The notes under the pieces: model-generated | Told to the model about the DNA's origin: nothing | The model's input: only the letters and a program-made list of their open reading frames with translations | Database searches by the model: none | Program-made: the position numbers and the translations under genes | Origin: Citrobacter tructae | GTDB lineage: Bacteria > Pseudomonadota > Gammaproteobacteria > Enterobacterales > Enterobacteriaceae | Direction: 5' to 3' | DNA length: 64,000 nt | Assembly: GCF_004684345.1 (NCBI RefSeq) | Contig: NZ_CP038469.1 | Span: forward strand, 2,294,001-2,358,000 | Shown: piece by piece, positions 1 to 8,100 of the stretch | How positions within the stretch are numbered: position 1 is the stretch's first letter | Layout: each line of letters opens with the position of its first letter

Positions 1-717
1 AGCGTTGGCCTGCTGGCAGAGCTGAGCGGCCTGCACCGCACGACGGTCAGGCGACTGCTGGAAACGTTGCAGGATGAAGGTTACGTCCGACGCAGCCTGT
101 CCGATGACAGCTTTCGCTTAACCATTAAAGTCCGCCAGCTTAGTGAGGGGTTTCGTGACGAGCAGTGGATTTCTGCGCTGGCCGCCCCGCTGCTGGGAGA
201 TTTACTACGCGAGGTCATCTGGCCGACCGACGTTTCCACACTAGACGTGGACGCCATGGTCGTGCGTGAAACCACCCACCGCTTCAGCCGCCTGTCGTTT
301 CACCGGGCGATGGTCGGGCGTCGATTACCACTGCTGAAAACCGCCTCCGGCCTGACCTGGCTGGCGTTTTGTCCGGAGAATGAGCGTCAGGAACTGATTG
401 AAATACTGGCATCACGACCGGGAGAAGAGTTTCAGTTGGCGCGCGAACCCTTAAAGCTCGACGCCATTTTGACCCGTGCGCGTAAAGACGGTTTTGGTCA
501 GAACTTTCGCGGCTGGGATCAGGAGGAGAAAATCGCCTCCATCGCCGTGCCGATCCGCAGCGAACAGCGTGTCATCGGCTGCCTGAACCTGGTGTATATA
601 GCCAGCGCGATGACCATCGAACAGGCTGCGGAAAAGCATCTTTCGGCCTTACAAAAGGTGGCAAAACAGATAGAGGAAGGCGTCGAGTCGCAGGAGATTT
701 TGGTTGCAGGGAGGTGA
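1..717 (+). CDS. mhpR: MhpR, IclR-family activator (5' end outside window)
   Basis: The frame is open from base 1, so the gene begins upstream of the window. The first visible residues (SVGLLAELSGLHRTTVRRLL) are the recognition part of the IclR-type winged helix. The IclR effector-binding domain fills the rest and ends at ESQEILVAGR. The protein reads as a close homologue of E. coli MhpR, which activates the mhp genes for 3-(3-hydroxyphenyl)propionate breakdown. It ends a few residues earlier than the E. coli protein as I remember it. In E. coli the next gene downstream on the same strand is lacI, under 100 bp away; here lacI starts only at 21507. Identification is by remembered family sequence and is strong. 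Confidence 0.95.
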   Translation, partial: SVGLLAELSGLHRTTVRRLLETLQDEGYVRRSLSDDSFRLTIKVRQLSEGFRDEQWISALAAPLLGDLLREVIWPTDVSTLDVDAMVVRETTHRFSRLSFHRAMVGRRLPLLKTASGLTWLAFCPENERQELIEILASRPGEEFQLAREPLKLDAILTRARKDGFGQNFRGWDQEEKIASIAVPIRSEQRVIGCLNLVYIASAMTIEQAAEKHLSALQKVAKQIEEGVESQEILVAGR

Positions 718-765
718 GGTGGATCACAGTTATGCGGATCATCTGATTGATAGTTGGGAAGACTT

Positions 766-912
766 AGAGCCTATCCCAGTAGGCGTTATTGGCGCAGGCA
801 GTTTGAACATGGCCAGCGCGGAAGAACCGGAGCGTACACGGAGTACGTGAGGATTCTGAGCACTGCCCAGGTTCGAAATGGCAAGCAAAATAGCCCTAAT
901 GGGATAGGCTCT
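766..912 (+). mobile_element. 147-bp MITE-like inverted-repeat element, copy 1
   Basis: The element begins AGAGCCTATCCCA (766-778) and ends with the exact reverse complement TGGGATAGGCTCT (900-912). A second copy in the same orientation lies at 21221-21367, with about 8 differences in 147 bases by eye. Counting the element as starting at the G of GAGCC, the flanking trinucleotide is TTA on both sides, consistent with a 3-bp target duplication. It carries no transposase and is too short to code for one, so it would have to be mobilised in trans. The GAGCC ends and T-N-A target resemble IS5-family (IS1031-type) elements; that link is from memory. Confidence 0.85.
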
Positions 913-1000
913 TACTCACCTGTCGATATAACATTGTGGCATCTTGCCCAAATGATAGCTTCATTACATAGTGTGCATTGTTTATTTGCCTGGAGGCTGC

Positions 1001-1297
1001 ATGTTAAAGGTCATTGCCGAAGATTTTATCAAACCTGAGTGTATTGAAACCGTTATCCCTTTGTATCGTGAGCTCATATCGGCAACGAAAAAGGAACCAC
1101 TCTGTCTTGCTTATGACCTCTATATTGATGAAAAAGATCCGGGGCATTTTATATTTATAGAAGAATGGCCAGACCACGCGGCTCTCGATGAACATTGTGC
1201 CAGTGAGCATTTCCGGCGACTTGTGCCGTTAATCGATCAATACACGCGCAAAGAAGCTCGTTATATTCTTATGGATAACGTGGTGAACCCTCGCTAA
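1001..1297 (+). CDS. Antibiotic biosynthesis monooxygenase (ABM) domain protein
   Basis: A 98-residue protein from the ATG at 1001, chosen because GGAGG lies just before it at 992-996; the frame is open further upstream but lacks a better ribosome site. The pattern MLKVIAEDFIKPE...FIFIEEWPDHAALDEHCASEHF is typical of single-domain ABM/quinol monooxygenase-like dimeric alpha-beta barrels (YgiN type). These proteins oxidise quinols or small aromatics without a cofactor, but the substrate cannot be read from sequence. It lies 25 bases before a VOC-family gene on the same strand, and the two may be co-transcribed. Both sit inside the block between the two MITE copies. Confidence 0.75.
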   Translation: MLKVIAEDFIKPECIETVIPLYRELISATKKEPLCLAYDLYIDEKDPGHFIFIEEWPDHAALDEHCASEHFRRLVPLIDQYTRKEARYILMDNVVNPR

Positions 1298-1322
1298 TAT
1301 TAACTTAATACAGGGAAACATC

Positions 1323-1718
1323 TTGAAAACGCATAAAAAATGCCTGGGATTTATTTCGATTGTTGTCGATGATTACGACAGGGCTATTGATTATTACATA
1401 AATAAGCTCGGTTTTACCCTGGTTGAAGATACTCCACAGCCTGGAAAACGTTGGGTTGTGGTATCACCGAACCCGGACAGTGACTGTCATTTGTTACTTT
1501 CCAGGGCCGCTAATGAGACTCAGAAAGCGTTCATCGGTAACCAATGTGGCGGACGCGTATTCCTGTTTCTGCAAACCGATGATTTTTGGCGTGATTACAA
1601 TGCAATGAAGTCAGCCGGTGTTCAGTTCTGCGAAGCTCCCAGAGAAGAAGAGTATGGTACCGTGGTGGTATTTGAGGATCTCTATGGCAATCGATGGGAT
1701 TTATTACAGAAGGCTTAA
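1323..1718 (+). CDS. VOC-family (glyoxalase/dioxygenase fold) protein
   Basis: A 131-residue protein starting at TTG 1323, preceded by an AGGGAAA ribosome site. It has the vicinal oxygen chelate layout: an N-terminal half with ISIVVDDYDRAIDYYINKLGF and a C-terminal half with VFEDLYGNRWDLLQ, the usual metal-ligand Glu and closing strand. Single-domain VOC proteins of this size include glyoxalase I-like enzymes, dioxygenases and fosfomycin or bleomycin resistance-type proteins, and the sequence does not let me choose. It follows the ABM gene closely and faces a terminator on the other strand. Family placement is firm, function open. Confidence 0.75.
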   Translation: MKTHKKCLGFISIVVDDYDRAIDYYINKLGFTLVEDTPQPGKRWVVVSPNPDSDCHLLLSRAANETQKAFIGNQCGGRVFLFLQTDDFWRDYNAMKSAGVQFCEAPREEEYGTVVVFEDLYGNRWDLLQKA

Positions 1719-1744
1719 ACCCTAGCGTTAGTTTTTTGACTCAT

Positions 1745-1788
1745 AAAAAAACCGAAACCCCGCTTCAGAAAAGAGCAGAGTTTCGGTA
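1745..1788 (-). terminator. Intrinsic terminator of the cold-shock-domain gene
   Basis: On the minus strand the sequence forms ACCGAAAC...GTTTCGGT with a GC-containing stem and is followed by a run of T (the A run at 1745-1750). It lies 21 bases beyond the stop of the gene at 1809-2285. Confidence 0.8.
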
Positions 1789-1808
1789 TTCATTCAGTCC
1801 GAAGAGCT

Positions 1809-2285
1809 TCAGACCTTAAGCAGTTTCACCGTTTCCTCGATGTCGATCTCATCTTCCGAGAAGATCAGCGTCGTACCCTGGAAGGTGGTGATGGCCAGCT
1901 TTTTCAGCGAACGCATTTCCCCAGGCTTCACGTCTGACTTCGGTTTGATGCTGTTCATCAGCGCGCCCACAGACAGCACCGCATTTTCTTTATCAATGCG
2001 AGTCTCAACCGGCACTTCTTCGCTGTAAACCAGATAGGACTTGATCGCCGTGAGCTTCAGGCGCTCGCCTGCGATATAGATGTATTTGCTGTCTGGTATG
2101 ACTTTCACCGCGTAGGCTGACAGGCCTTTGTTGTTGGTGGTTGGCTCAAAGGTCACCGCCGCGTCTTTCTTGATCAGCTCAGGATTAGCAACCTTAATCA
2201 CATGAAAATAGCGGTTATCGCCGTTTTCATCTTTGATAAATCCAAAGCCTTTATCTTTAAACCACGTTGTGATTGTTCCGTTCAT
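1809..2285 (-). CDS. Cold-shock-domain protein, 158 residues
   Basis: Residues 1-65 match a cold-shock OB fold: MNGTITTWFKDKGFGFIKDE has the RNP1-like KGFGFI motif, followed by NRYFHV in place of the usual DVFVH RNP2. The protein is more than twice the length of CspA-type proteins. The C-terminal half (SDVKPGEMRSLKKLAITTFQ to the end) has no domain I recognise. Nucleic-acid binding is likely; the role is unknown. Upstream (2313-2333) are overlapping short inverted repeats, ACTC-gta-GAGT and GAGTA-tatc-TACTC, that could be an operator. A terminator follows the gene. Confidence 0.75.
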   Translation of the reverse strand: MNGTITTWFKDKGFGFIKDENGDNRYFHVIKVANPELIKKDAAVTFEPTTNNKGLSAYAVKVIPDSKYIYIAGERLKLTAIKSYLVYSEEVPVETRIDKENAVLSVGALMNSIKPKSDVKPGEMRSLKKLAITTFQGTTLIFSEDEIDIEETVKLLKV

Positions 2286-2371
2286 CGCTATTTCCGCCTG
2301 ATTAAACCTAATACTCGTAGAGTATATCTACTCAATTTGCGCGCAGTGTAAAACATAGGCCACGTCTTTGG

Positions 2372-2617
2372 CTACTCGTTACCCCAGCGATTGAGGAACT
2401 CGGCGATATCGTCGATACGCTGTGCGTCGACGCCTGCCACGGTTGCCATCTCCTGCTGCGCTTCTTCACTGATCTCTTCGTTGTTCATCAAACGGGTAAT
2501 CAGCTGCTGGAAGTAGTGCGCCAGCGCGTCGCGTTCTGCATCGCCCACCGGCTTTGCGGCCTCGGTCGCGTACTCGTCGGCGATATCATAATATTTTAGC
2601 GGAATGTCGTTGTTCAT
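2372..2617 (-). CDS. ymjA: YmjA, DUF2543 family small protein
   Basis: An 81-residue protein starting MNNDIPLKYYDIADEYATEA and ending AEFLNRWGNE, a close match to E. coli YmjA as remembered. The ATG at 2617 is preceded by GGAG. It is acidic, has no signal or membrane segment, and its function is unknown in E. coli. In E. coli ymjA sits next to puuP. Here it lies about 55 kb from puuP and inside the block between the MITE copies, so the neighbourhood has been rearranged in one lineage or the other. Confidence 0.85.
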   Translation of the reverse strand: MNNDIPLKYYDIADEYATEAAKPVGDAERDALAHYFQQLITRLMNNEEISEEAQQEMATVAGVDAQRIDDIAEFLNRWGNE

Positions 2618-3107
2618 CAGGTGCTCCGGGGTGAATGCGTGTGCCAGCAGGTTCCTGCCGCGTCTGGTGCGAATGATAGCATTCTTATTTCATGGTTCGC
2701 GAACTGTTTTATTGGCTGTAACACATTGCATATATTAACACTATTTCCCGGAGCCGCTTTGCATTTAATAAATATACCATTTTTAAATGACGACATTTTT
2801 ATTAACACGGTATAATAGTCATAGGTTAAATAGTGTAGTAGCAAAGGAATTTCATATTTTTATTCGCGGAACAACGGTGCACGAACACTTTTATTCCGAT
2901 TAGCACAGGGCAACTTACAAGGAGTTGATTATTGCTGACACGAATTTTATGCCAGAACCCGCCGTTGCCTAAGCAGCTTCTGGTGTTTTACCAGATGAGC
3001 CGCAAAACCGCGAACTGGTATGCAAAAAACCGCTTTCCCCCCCTGCACAGTATGCAGACAGGTACGGCAAGTATTCACCCGCGAGCGGAATCAGCGCAGG
3101 ACAGTTC
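2618..3107. other. Non-coding stretch upstream of ymjA
   Basis: About 490 bases with no supportable gene. It includes the promoter region of ymjA and an AT-rich part at 2690-2870. The short frames here have no ribosome site and no family resemblance. The part from about 2930 to 3107 may be debris of the module that ends in the VENN fragment at 3108-3213; I cannot identify it. Confidence 0.6.
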
Positions 3108-3213
3108 TGCCTTCACCCAGCTTTTCCCTAAACTGATTTTACAGGGATTCAGCAGCTTGTTTCGCCGCTTCGCGAGCTAGGTTACCAATGAGCGAGTTAT
3201 TCTCAACAACAAC
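3108..3213 (-). pseudogene. Degenerate CdiA VENN/pretoxin fragment (orphan module 2)
   Basis: Read on the minus strand the sequence gives VVENNSLIGNLAREAAKQAA, then ESL, a TAA stop (3139-3141), then NQFREKLGEG. The intact CdiA of this window has VENNSLSGDKAREAAKQAAE followed by SLKNQVREKLGEG at residue 3667 onward. The stop replaces the lysine codon AAA. The similarity fades after GEG, another stop follows soon, and no immunity gene remains beside it. This is a broken copy of the junction at which CdiA toxin ends are exchanged. Confidence 0.85.
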
Positions 3214-3406
3214 TCGATCCGGCGCACATTGCTGTGATGATAACGATTTTTCTCTGTGCTTTCCGTCAGTTACAGCCCTTTTTGCCTGCTGTACTTACGG
3301 CGCGGCAACTTTTTGCCCCAACGCGCGTTTTTGACTAGGAGATGCTACTGAAGTGACGCTCAGGTCTATCACGCCACAACTATATAGACTTAATGTTTTC
3401 CCTGAC

Positions 3407-3631
3407 TCATCGATAATAAAAATACCAAAAAATAAATCCAGCAGGTACTCCCATCCAAGTTAATTTGAGACAAACAATTAAATCTTTTAATGAAAATGGA
3501 AAACTATCATTCACATCCCAAGCCAACCATGCCCCTAATAAGCGGCCAAACACAGTCAGGACAAACAACGCCAAGCTCAAAGAGCAGCATAGGGATAAAA
3601 GGTTAAGTAACGACTTAGTGCTATCTTTCAT
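3407..3631 (-). CDS. Small membrane protein, putative immunity to orphan CdiA-CT
   Basis: A 74-residue protein from the ATG at 3631; this ATG overlaps the TGA of the orphan toxin end (TGATG), the usual coupling of toxin and immunity genes. It has two hydrophobic segments, roughly residues 10-32 (LLSLCCSLSLALFVLTVFGR) and 50-70 (LKLTWMGVPAGFIFWYF), so it is an inner-membrane protein. A membrane immunity protein fits a toxin acting on the membrane. No family name is recognised; the assignment rests on position, overlap and topology. The frame appears intact although the toxin gene in front of it has lost its start and has a stop codon. Confidence 0.65.
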   Translation of the reverse strand: MKDSTKSLLNLLSLCCSLSLALFVLTVFGRLLGAWLAWDVNDSFPFSLKDLIVCLKLTWMGVPAGFIFWYFYYR

Positions 3632-4512
3632 CACTTACCCCCACTATCTTTCAGCTTATCCTGAACCATACCTGATATAGCAGAATCGCCGACATTACCC
3701 ATTATTGATGGCAACGGGTGCTGTGGTGCTGGTTTCGTTATAGTCCAAACACCAGTAGGAACCCATTCATACTGCTTTGATATTGGGTTTAATTTTTTAT
3801 CAAATGGGACTTTTAGAACATTGCCCGTAGCATAACCAGCCGAAGCACCTACTTTACTCAATAAAGATGCAATAAATGGATCATCACCACTGATTTGAGC
3901 CTGGTAATAACCACCTAATGCATTCCATGTCACGGTTGGATTATAACCTTTACCGGCAGTAATCCCACCAATCAGGCCGGTTCCTATCAGATCTGAAAGT
4001 TTCACCTCTCCCGTCGTTCCGTATTGAATACCGGCCCCTAATCCAACACCAACACCCACAGCTATAAGCTGTTCTTTAGTGTTATTGACTGCATTGGTGA
4101 TAAAGGCCTTACCTCCCATTACCGCAACAGGCCAGGAAGTTGGATCGCTTATTACGGACAGCAAACGGTCACCTTCCGTAATGTTATCTTTTAGGAATTT
4201 AAGATCTGAACGATTGAGATAATTTACGATTGCTGCCGCATCGGGATCTTTCAGTTTTTCATCCAGTCTGAATTGTCCTGATTGCTGGTCATTAGCAACA
4301 TTCGTTCCTCCCTGAATCAGCTCCTCCCAAGTTACACACGCGACGCCACCACCAGTACAGGCCTCAGCCAGCTCCTTGCTGTTTTTGTTACTAATATCCA
4401 GATACTTCTGAACAACAGATTTGCAGTCTCCGCCAGAAGCTTAGTATTCGGTTAATTCCTGATCAAGTTGTCGTGCTTCTTTAGAGCTTAAGTAGTTATT
4501 CTCAACAACAAC
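3631..4512 (-). pseudogene. Orphan CdiA toxin end with in-frame stop (orphan module 1)
   Basis: The minus strand reads VVVENNYLSSKEARQLDQEL TEY, then a TAA stop (4441-4443), then about 270 codons in the same frame to the TGA at 3631. The VENN motif is at 4495-4506. After it comes a pretoxin-like domain with paired cysteines (GGDCKSV, EACTGGGVACVTW), then a glycine-rich hydrophobic region (ITNAVNNTKEQLIAVGVGVG). The end, with GYNPTVTWNALGGYY, resembles CdiA and haemagglutinin ends I associate with membrane-active toxins. There is no translation start before VENN, as is usual for orphan modules. The stop would still cut the product if the module recombined onto cdiA. Toxin activity is inferred. 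Confidence 0.8.
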
Positions 4513-4768
4513 TAACTCTGACATAAGACAGTGCTTTGAACTTACTTTTACCCTTCAAAATTAGTAAGTTGCAACATTTTTTTGCCTGTGCATTCTGATG
4601 CACGGACGACGAAGCCCCGACGCGCGTTTTCAGCCCGTTATGCCGTTTTCCACGATGATGTTAAAGAGCAACCACAACACCCGCTGTAGTATTCGGGACG
4701 GATACACCTGCCACTAAGACCGTTAAGCACGGACAACTGGTCATACGGCCGCTGGCTAAGTAACAGCT
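4513..4768. other. Debris upstream of orphan toxin module 1
   Basis: No gene is visible. The stretch from about 4580 to 4650 shares short pieces (TTTTTTGCCTG and CGACGCGCGTTTT) with the sequence next to orphan module 2 at about 3280-3335. This suggests that both modules were copied together with related upstream sequence. Confidence 0.45.
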
Positions 4769-4799
4769 AAAAAGATCCCGGCACGCTTTGGCCGGGATC
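4769..4799 (-). terminator. Intrinsic terminator of the cdiBAI operon
   Basis: On the minus strand GATCCCGGC and GCCGGGATC form a perfect 9-bp stem, followed by TTTTT. It lies six bases beyond the cdiI stop codon and separates the active locus from the orphan modules. Confidence 0.9.
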
Positions 4800-4804
4800 G
4801 TTGT

Positions 4805-5116
4805 TTATTCAATGGGAGTTGCCACATATCCATTAAGGATATAAACATCTTCGACATTACATTCCGGATATATCCATTTAGCCCAATTGGTAATGACCCA
4901 TTCTGTACTTAATGCTCTACCTTCGATTGATGCACTTTCGATTGGTAAAGATATTAAAATCAGGCCAGCTTTGTGACCCGAAGATACAACTAAGCCATGA
5001 GTTTCAAATAAATCTATGACCATAAAATCAACCCATTTTTCATATGGCCAAACAGCAGGTAACCTAAAGATAGTTCCTCGCTTGATAGATTTATTCTTAT
5101 AGTCAATAAGTTTCAT
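4805..5116 (-). CDS. cdiI: CdiI, immunity protein for the CdiA toxin
   Basis: A 103-residue soluble protein beginning MKLIDYKNKSIKRGTIFRLP. Its ATG overlaps the cdiA stop by one base (TAATG), so translation is probably coupled. Position directly after cdiA is the standard place of cdiI in cdiBAI loci. The end, with WVITNWAKWIYPECNVEDVY, resembles the Imm45 family as I remember it; it does not look like the acidic colicin E3 immunity protein, although the toxin is E3-like. It should bind the CdiA C-terminal nuclease in the cytoplasm and protect siblings from delivered toxin. A terminator follows immediately. The role is strong from position; the family name is moderate. Confidence 0.85.
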   Translation of the reverse strand: MKLIDYKNKSIKRGTIFRLPAVWPYEKWVDFMVIDLFETHGLVVSSGHKAGLILISLPIESASIEGRALSTEWVITNWAKWIYPECNVEDVYILNGYVATPIE

Positions 5117-8100
5117 TATTTCACCTTCAAATCATGGCCACCTGACTTATCTAGGCTGTTAGGGATTTTTTGCATAGAGAAATCAACTTCGCCCAAATGC
5201 TTACCTTTCGGGCTGACAGCCTCAAATCGGCCATGCTGGGTATCAAGTGCATATAAATTGCCATCTGCTCCTCGATAAACATCTCGATTATTTAGTTTGG
5301 TCAACTTATTGTCTTTCACCATACCTTGTTCAAGGACAACTTTATTAACTGTTTCTTTTACAATAGCTACTCGTTCTCCTGGTGGAAGCTTGGACAGGCT
5401 CGCTTCAAAAGCACCAACAGTACTCCCTGTGGCAATTTTTATAGTTGGATCAACTACTTTAATAGCACCAGGGACTTTCTTACCAGGCAGAATGATACTT
5501 GCCAGTATTCCACCTGTCGCTTCCAGCGCCGTCTGGTTCCCTGTTGAAGCTTCTTTAACTGTATCAGCTATCGCTGACCAGGTTTCACTCTTCATCAACG
5601 CAGTAACGCTATCTGCTACTGCCTGATTCTTCCCTGCCAAGTCGCTCATCGCTTTGCTGCAATAGCTATCCCCGGCAGCACAGGAAGCCAGTGCCATCGC
5701 CGCATCAGCCGCGTAGTCCGCAGAGCCTAATGCTGCATCACCGGTATCAGCAAGACCATTGATAATGGCGTTTGCGATAGCAGAAGTGGTGCCTTCACCC
5801 AGCTTTTCCCTGACCTGATTTTTCAGAGATTCAGCCGCCTGCTTCGCCGCTTCTCGGGCCTTATCACCGCTGAGCGAGTTATTCTCAACCGCATTTTTCC
5901 CGGCCTGCGCCCCGGCAGCCGCCGACGCCGTACTGTCACCCGACAGACCACCGGCCATCCCTGCTGATATCGTTGCCAGCGTGCTGATGGTCTGCTTCTG
6001 ATCCTCACTCAGTTGCGACAGGTCAGTCACATCAGGATACAGCATACCTGCAATCGCCCGGGCCGCAAGTTCACCCGTTGCCGCACCCGCTGCGCCCGCT
6101 GCCGCGCTGTTTCCCTGCATCGCCGCCACTGCGCCGCCCAGTATCGCGTGGGCAATAACATTTACCGCAGTATTGCCCTCTGTCGATTTAAGCAGATGCG
6201 CTAGCTCCGGTGCTGACGCCCCCGCCAGCGCGGCCCCCATATCACCACCAGCCAGCCCCTGAAGCGCCGCCGTTGCCGCCTGAATCCCCCGCTGAATATC
6301 GCTGCCCGTGCCATACTTCGCCAGTTCTTCCTTATACTTCGGCGTATCTTTCAGCTTATCCGCAGGCAGATTCGGATTGTCCCTGCGCGCCTCTTTCAGC
6401 GCATTTATCTCTCCCTGTGTTCTGGCAATATCCGCTGCCTGACCGCCAATATCACTGATGAGACTTACCGTCTGCAGCCGCTTCTGCTCTTTCTCTTTGT
6501 CAAAAATCGGGCTGATGCTGTCGTTCGCATGTTCCGTATCACGGCTCAGACCGGATACATCCTGCTGCTTGTTCGCTGTATCACGAACCGTAATTGTTCC
6601 TTCCGCTACCGCCGCCTGCGTAGTTCCTTCCGCATGCCCGCTGTTGCCTCCGGCTGATATCATCCCGCCTGGCATATTGCCTTTGAACGTGTCGCCGCCA
6701 AAAGAACCGCCGCCACTCAGGCTGACGCCTGAATGACTGACCTTAAAATCCGCTTCGTTATGAATGTCCCTGAACCCCAGCGTTCCGGTATCCAGGCTGT
6801 TTTTGTCCCCCGTTGCCGTCGAAGCGATTACCGCGCCGTCCAGTTGCGTGTGACGTCCCACCGCCACATCAAATCCGCCATCGCCCGCAAAAAGCCCTGT
6901 CTGCTCCTGAACCGAGTCATAAGTGCTTTTCATCTTGTCCTGGCTGGCGCTGATATAGCCCGAACCGGTCATGCTACCGAAGGTAAAACTGCCGCCTGCC
7001 GCTACGCTGTTCTGCTTCGATTTGTAGTCGTTGCTGTCCTGCTGGCTGCTCATCCACAGGTCTCGACCAATATCCGCGACCACTTTATCGCCGCTGACCT
7101 GCGCGCCATTCAGAAGGGCATCGCGACCACTGGTCATCGATACAATGCCACCGCTGTCCAGTGTGGTCTCCGTCCACGCCGTGCCGTTACCCTTCTCATG
7201 TCCTTTTGCCGCATTCACGTTGGCGAAGACGCTGATACCATAGCCATTGGTTCCTCCGCCAATGCTGACCCCTACACCGCCGCCGCTGCTGCTATTTTTC
7301 CCGGTTGTCTGTTGAGTGTTTGCCGCACCGCTCAGTACGATATCATTCGCTGCTGCAAGCGTGGTGTCCCCACCCGCCTTTATCTGGCTGCCGCCGATCA
7401 GAATATCGCCGCTGTTCCCGCTCTGACCTTTACCCGTCGCCGTAATAGCCAGATTGTTGCCTGCATTCAGGGTGCTGCCTGCCACAGTATCACTCCGGGC
7501 ATGCTGCTCAGACTTTGATTTCTGGGAAGTCAGAGAAATGCTGACGCCTATACCGTTATTCGGATCGCCGCCAGCCTGAGCAACTGCAACCCCCTGCGCA
7601 GCCTGCACGCCGGAAAGCGCCGCTTTCGTTGCCTTCAGAGCTGCAAGCCGATCATCACTCTCATCTTTCGCATCCTGCGCTGCTGAAACCGCGCTGTTCA
7701 CCGCACTGCCCACAGCCCCTGACAACGCCACCGTCAGTCCGCTGGTTTTCTGCTCAAACTTCTCATCACGGGTGCGTTTGTCGTGTCCCGGTTCAATAAG
7801 TACACTATCGCCGCGAACAGCAATATCTTTCTGGGCGATGATATCCGCGCCGCCGATATGTGCCTGCTGGCCTGCGGTGATACTGACGTTGCCCCCCGTT
7901 GAGCCGACAGTACTGAAGCTCTCGCTTTGGGTGGTGCCTTTTTCGCGCAGATCGTGCGTCGTTTTACTGCTACCTATGGTGAAGCCGATCCCGCCCGACC
8001 CCATCAGCCCGCTCTTTTTCGTCTCTTTAAAGTGCCATGAGGTATCCGTATTGGTCGCGGCAACAATATCCACATTGTTGCCAGCCCCCAGCGCCACATT

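Noticed and set aside
754..1038. Plus-strand frame of 94 codons
   Set aside because: It is mostly the MITE copy and overlaps the ABM gene in another frame.
2617..2844. Minus-strand frame upstream of ymjA
   Set aside because: No ribosome site, odd composition, and it covers what must be the ymjA promoter region.
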